DNA from: Streptomyces sp. NBC_00775
GTDB taxonomy: Bacteria > Actinomycetota > Actinomycetes > Streptomycetales > Streptomycetaceae
Length of the DNA stretch: 64,000 nt
Assembly: GCF_036347135.1 (NCBI RefSeq)
Contig: NZ_CP108938.1
Coordinates: 6,324,001 to 6,388,000, forward strand
Reading direction: 5' to 3'
A program made the translations under genes and the position numbers. Shown here in pieces: positions 61,047-64,000 of the stretch. Each line of letters opens with the position of its first letter. Within the stretch, counting starts at the first letter, position 1. The notes beneath the pieces were generated by a model. It did no database searches. It worked only from the letters and a program-made list of their open reading frames with translations, and was not told where the DNA came from.

Positions 61047-62732
61047 CCTGACAGCACCCGCCAGAATCCACCCCTCCACCGCCTCGTACTGCCTCCTCTG
61101 CTCCTCCGCCTTCCGCCGCCCCGACGCCACCGTCCCCAGCCACCCGTACGCGAAGCCCAGCGGGATGGACACGAGGCCCGTCGTGGTGAACGGGAACCAG
61201 TTGAAGTCGGCTTCGGGGAAGGCAGAGGTGGGGGAGCCGGAGACGAGGTTGGTGCCGGGCATGAGGAGGAGGACGGTGAGGGTGCCGCCGATGAGGGTGG
61301 CGAGGAGGCCGGTGCGGGTGTAGCGGCGCCAGAAGAGGCTGTAGACCAGCGCGGGCGCTATCGCGGAGGCGCCGAGGCAGAAGGAGAGGGTGGCCAGGGG
61401 CTGCAGGCTGCGGTGCTGGACGAGGGTGGCCAGGAGGATCGTCGGGGCGCCGACCGCCAGGGCGGAGAGGCGTGCCAGGAGCATCTCGCGCCGGGGGGAC
61501 AGCTCGTCGTCGTGGCGGCGGCCCCGCAGCAGCCCGCTGTAGGCGAAGACGTCGTGGGCGAGGGAGTTGGCGCAGGCGAGGATCATCCCGGCGACCGAGG
61601 CCAGCAGCGTCAGGAAGATCGCCGTGGTGACGGTGGTGAACAGGAGGGTCTCGAACGTCGAGACGTCCGGGCCGAACGCCGCGCGCGAGCCCAGCAGATA
61701 CGCCGTGTTGCCCTGCGGATCCGCGCCCGCGATCGTCCCGCGCCCGATCAGCGCCGTGGCGCCGAACCCGACGACCGTGATGACCAGTACGAACAGTGCC
61801 ACGCACGGCACCGCCCAGGACATCGAGCGGCGCACCTGCCGGGCGCTGCCCGCCGTGTACATGCGCATGGTGACGTGGGGCAGACAGGCTCCGCCGAGAA
61901 CGACGGTCAGCTCCGAAGTGATCATGTCCAGGCGAGGGCTGGAGCCGCCGGCGAACTGGAGGCCCGAGTGGAGGAACGCGGAGCCCACGCCGCTGTTCTG
62001 GGCTGCGGCGTCCAGCAGGGCGCCCGGGTTCCAGTCGAAGCGGCTGAGGACGAGTACGGCGACGACGGCGCCCGACCCGAGGAGCATCACGATCTTCAGG
62101 ATCTGGATGAGGGCGGTGCCCTTCATGCCGCCGATCGCCGCGTAGCTGATCATCAGCGCGCCCAGGCCGATGACACACCCCGTCTTGAGGGAGTCGTTGG
62201 AGAAGCCGAGGATGAATGCCAACAGGTCCCCGGTGCCCGCCAGTTGGACCAGCATCAGCGGCAGCAGCGCGACGAGGGTCACCGCACACGCCGTGATGCG
62301 GACCGCGCGGCCCGGCATCCGTCGCGCGAGCGCGTCGCCCATGGTGAACCGGCCCGCGTTGCGCAGCGGTTCGGCCAGCAGGAACATCAGCAGCATGAGG
62401 GAGAGGGCCGTGCTGAGCGCCAGTACGACACCGTCGTAGCCGGCCAGTGCGATCACTCCGCCCGTGCCGAGCACGGTCGCCGCGGAGATGTAGTCCCCGG
62501 CGATGGCAAGACCGTTGCGCATCGGCGACAGCGATCCGTACCCCGTGTAGAACTCGTCCAGGTCGTCACGGTCGGGGCCGGTCATCACGCACAGCAGCAG
62601 CGTGATCGTGGCCACCGCCGTGAACGCCACCAGGGACATGGCCTGCGCGGAACTGCTGAACCCGGTCAGCCCGTTCAAGCCGGTCACCCCGTTCGAGCCG
62701 GCCAACTCGGTCAAGCCGTTCGACCCCGTCAT
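61035..62732 (-). CDS. Sodium:solute symporter of the acetate (ActP-like) type
   Basis: The 565-residue protein has about 13 TM helices. The early ActP-like motif DEFYTGYGSLSPMRNGLAIAGDYISAATVLG resembles cation/acetate symporters, not the sugar-type symporter at 32483-34186. Further family segments are GGMKGTALIQILKIVMLL and GGACLPHVTMRMYTA. It probably takes up acetate or another short monocarboxylate with Na+. The first 30 residues contain repeated NGLT/NGVT units. The ATG at 62732 overlaps the stop of the DUF485-like gene (ATGA), the classic YjcH-ActP arrangement. Confidence 0.86.
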   Translation of the reverse strand: MTGSNGLTELAGSNGVTGLNGLTGFSSSAQAMSLVAFTAVATITLLLCVMTGPDRDDLDEFYTGYGSLSPMRNGLAIAGDYISAATVLGTGGVIALAGYDGVVLALSTALSLMLLMFLLAEPLRNAGRFTMGDALARRMPGRAVRITACAVTLVALLPLMLVQLAGTGDLLAFILGFSNDSLKTGCVIGLGALMISYAAIGGMKGTALIQILKIVMLLGSGAVVAVLVLSRFDWNPGALLDAAAQNSGVGSAFLHSGLQFAGGSSPRLDMITSELTVVLGGACLPHVTMRMYTAGSARQVRRSMSWAVPCVALFVLVITVVGFGATALIGRGTIAGADPQGNTAYLLGSRAAFGPDVSTFETLLFTTVTTAIFLTLLASVAGMILACANSLAHDVFAYSGLLRGRRHDDELSPRREMLLARLSALAVGAPTILLATLVQHRSLQPLATLSFCLGASAIAPALVYSLFWRRYTRTGLLATLIGGTLTVLLLMPGTNLVSGSPTSAFPEADFNWFPFTTTGLVSIPLGFAYGWLGTVASGRRKAEEQRRQYEAVEGWILAGAVRRGS

Positions 62733-63307
62733 CGTGCTGCCTCCCGCTTCGCGTCCAGTTCGGCCTGCTTGCGGATCCGGTCCGCGATCGGGTCGACGCG
62801 CCGGCGCGCCGTGTACTCGTACAGCCCGATGGCCAGGCAGGTGACGGGCACTTGAAGCAGCCCGAGCAGCAGCCCGGTCGACAGCCCGCCGGACACCGTG
62901 CTCGTCATCAGCGCCGGCGCGAACGCCGACAGGAGGAGGAACAGGGTGAAGTACCCGAGCGCGGTGAGCGTCGCCACGCGCCGCTGCCACCGGTACGCGC
63001 CGCGCAGGAGCCGGATGTCGCTGTGGTGCCCCAGCGCGTGGTGGCGCGGCAGCCGCTGTCTCACGGGTTCGGGTGGCGGGGGTTGCCAGGGATAGGTGAC
63101 GTAGGAGGGGGAGGAACTGGTCGGGGACTCCGGGAACTCTGGGAACGCCGGGAAATCCGAGAAATCCGAGGACTCCGCGAACTGTGGGTACTGGTACGAC
63201 GGTTGGTGCGGTGGTGGGGACGACGGGCGGTGCGGCGGTGGCGACGGGGGTCGGTACGGCGGTGGGCGTGGTGGCTGGTACTCGGGGGACGAGAACGCGT
63301 CTGGCAT
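62729..63307 (-). CDS. DUF485-like membrane protein with a long Pro-rich N-terminus
   Basis: The 192-residue protein ends in a DUF485/YjcH-like region: LRGAYRWQRRVATLTALGYFTLFLLLSAFAP, a second helix, and a basic tail (YTARRRVDPIADRIRKQAELDAKRE). YjcH-type proteins accompany ActP symporters. The first 85 residues are disordered, Pro/Ser/Tyr-rich with PPPHRPS and FSDFPAFPEFPE runs, which is unusual for YjcH (about 100 residues). GGAG lies 7 bases before the ATG at 63307. It is coupled to the symporter by an ATGA overlap. Confidence 0.82.
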   Translation of the reverse strand: MPDAFSSPEYQPPRPPPYRPPSPPPHRPSSPPPHQPSYQYPQFAESSDFSDFPAFPEFPESPTSSSPSYVTYPWQPPPPEPVRQRLPRHHALGHHSDIRLLRGAYRWQRRVATLTALGYFTLFLLLSAFAPALMTSTVSGGLSTGLLLGLLQVPVTCLAIGLYEYTARRRVDPIADRIRKQAELDAKREAAR

Positions 63308-63540
63308 CCCGTTTCTCCTTGCGTGGCTCGGGCCCGGTGCGGACCGCAGGGAGCTGGGGGGGTGAGCAGCGCGCACGCTACTCGCAGGTAGCCAGGGTGC
63401 GCGGCGCTTTCGCCAAACTGAGTGGTCGGTATGCGCTTGCTTCTGCGACCTGGGGTGTTACCCGCGTTTACACGCATCCACCCGCGTGGCTGAAGGGGTG
63501 CGATCTGCTGGTGGGGCAGCCGGGTCGAGCCTGGTCCTTC

Positions 63541-63546
63541 TACGAT
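63541..63546 (+). promoter_or_regulatory. -10 box 6 nt before the LysR start codon
   Basis: TACGAT ends 6 nt before the GTG at 63553 and there is no ribosome site, which suggests a leaderless mRNA. The 245-bp divergent gap with the DUF485-like gene shows no other clear element. Confidence 0.5.
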
Positions 63547-63552
63547 GATCCG

Positions 63553-64000
63553 GTGGAACTCCGGCAGATGCGGTACTTCGTGGCGGTCGCCCAGGAGCTC
63601 CACTTCGGGCGCGCGGCGGCGCGACTGCACATCTCGACGCCCACGCTCAGCCAGCAGATCAAGGCGGTGGAGCGTGAGGTCGGCGCGCCGCTGCTGATCC
63701 GGCACAGCCGTGGTGTCGACCTCACACCCGCCGGCCGGGTCCTGCTGCGCGCGGCCCAGGACGTGTTGCGCTCCGCGGAGGAGGCGCTGCGCGCGACCCG
63801 GCGTACGGCGGGTGTCGCCGCGCAGGTGCTGCGGCTCGGGCTGCTCAACGGGGTGCCGCCGTGGTTGCCCGCCCGGATCGAGGACGTACTGGCGGCCCGG
63901 GTGCCCGGCTGCCGGACGGTCATGACGGGCGGCACCACGGCCGCGCAGGTACGGCTGCTCGACGCCGGTGAGGTCGACCTGGCGCTGCTGCGCTCCCCGG
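63553..64000 (+). CDS. LysR-family transcriptional regulator (truncated by the window end)
   Basis: The first 149 residues are present. The LysR helix-turn-helix is complete (ELRQMRYFVAVAQELHFGRAAARLHISTPTLSQQIKAVEREVGAPLLIRH), followed by the linker helix and the start of the effector domain (LRLGLLNGVPPWLP, GEVDLALLRSP). LysR regulators usually control a divergent gene, here possibly the DUF485/symporter operon. The GTG at 63553 lies 6 nt after a TACGAT -10 box. Confidence 0.88.
   Translation, partial: MELRQMRYFVAVAQELHFGRAAARLHISTPTLSQQIKAVEREVGAPLLIRHSRGVDLTPAGRVLLRAAQDVLRSAEEALRATRRTAGVAAQVLRLGLLNGVPPWLPARIEDVLAARVPGCRTVMTGGTTAAQVRLLDAGEVDLALLRSP

Overview
The window is high-GC DNA (roughly 70% or more by eye) with GTG starts, four-base ATGA/GTGA gene overlaps and very strong third-position G/C bias. 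The gene content is that of a Streptomyces or close relative: orphan LuxR-type regulators, a CvnA-like kinase, an LAXTG sortase substrate, protein O-mannosyltransferase, RpfB, a galTEK operon and the tamR/tam pair. Nothing suggests a prophage, an integrative element or a CRISPR array. Most of it looks like conserved chromosomal core with small accessory pockets.

Layout. 1-3945: end of a cobalt/nickel ECF transporter operon (cbiQ, cbiO), then the organic-peroxide pair ohrR/ohr and a beta-lactamase-fold serine hydrolase. 4026-11076 (minus strand): EamA permease, YbaK-type deacylase, two tandem paralogous penicillin-binding proteins and protein mannosyltransferase Pmt. 11139-17531 (plus): rsmI, a zinc-ribbon protein, tatD, rpfB, rsmA and ispE. 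17700-24754: acyltransferase, MHYT sensor, CvnA-like kinase and ABC-F ATPase. 25389-30265: two paralogous proline-rich, membrane-anchored beta-propeller proteins and an atypical LuxR regulator. 30315-34186 (minus): oleate hydratase, a small membrane protein and a sodium:sugar symporter, divergent from galT-galE-galK (34340-37572). 37774-41516: GNAT, a second LuxR regulator, tamR divergent from tam, a VOC protein and an antitoxin with a frameshifted toxin. 41558-46332: TetR and fatty-acid desaturase, divergent from ppc. 46408-52212 (minus): LAETG-anchored protein, membrane protein, pth, rplY, prs, glmU and tRNA-Gln. 52576-53931: orphan sensor kinase. 54521-59885: a compact locus of polymorphic-toxin and immunity domains. 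60066-64000: coiled-coil protein, acetate-type symporter with its DUF485-like partner, and a truncated LysR regulator.

The most interesting region is 54521-59885. Within 5.4 kb it holds a YwqJ-type deaminase with a SUKH-3 protein, a WHH-type HNH nuclease domain fused to an SMI1/KNR4 (SUKH) domain, and a 1009-residue protein. That large protein appears to join a YrhB-like domain, a collagen-like Pro/Gly region, an XOO_2897-type deaminase and a SUKH-4 domain. None of the four has a visible signal peptide, membrane anchor or delivery domain. The locus therefore looks like an intracellular toxin/immunity system rather than an exported effector.

Other recurrent signals are a composite, GC-rich dispersed inverted repeat in four intergenic regions, several genes whose -10 box lies 6-7 nt before the start codon (leaderless mRNAs), several long perfect hairpin terminators, and unexplained short tandem repeats between genes. 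Domain assignments rest on motifs read by eye; no database search was run.
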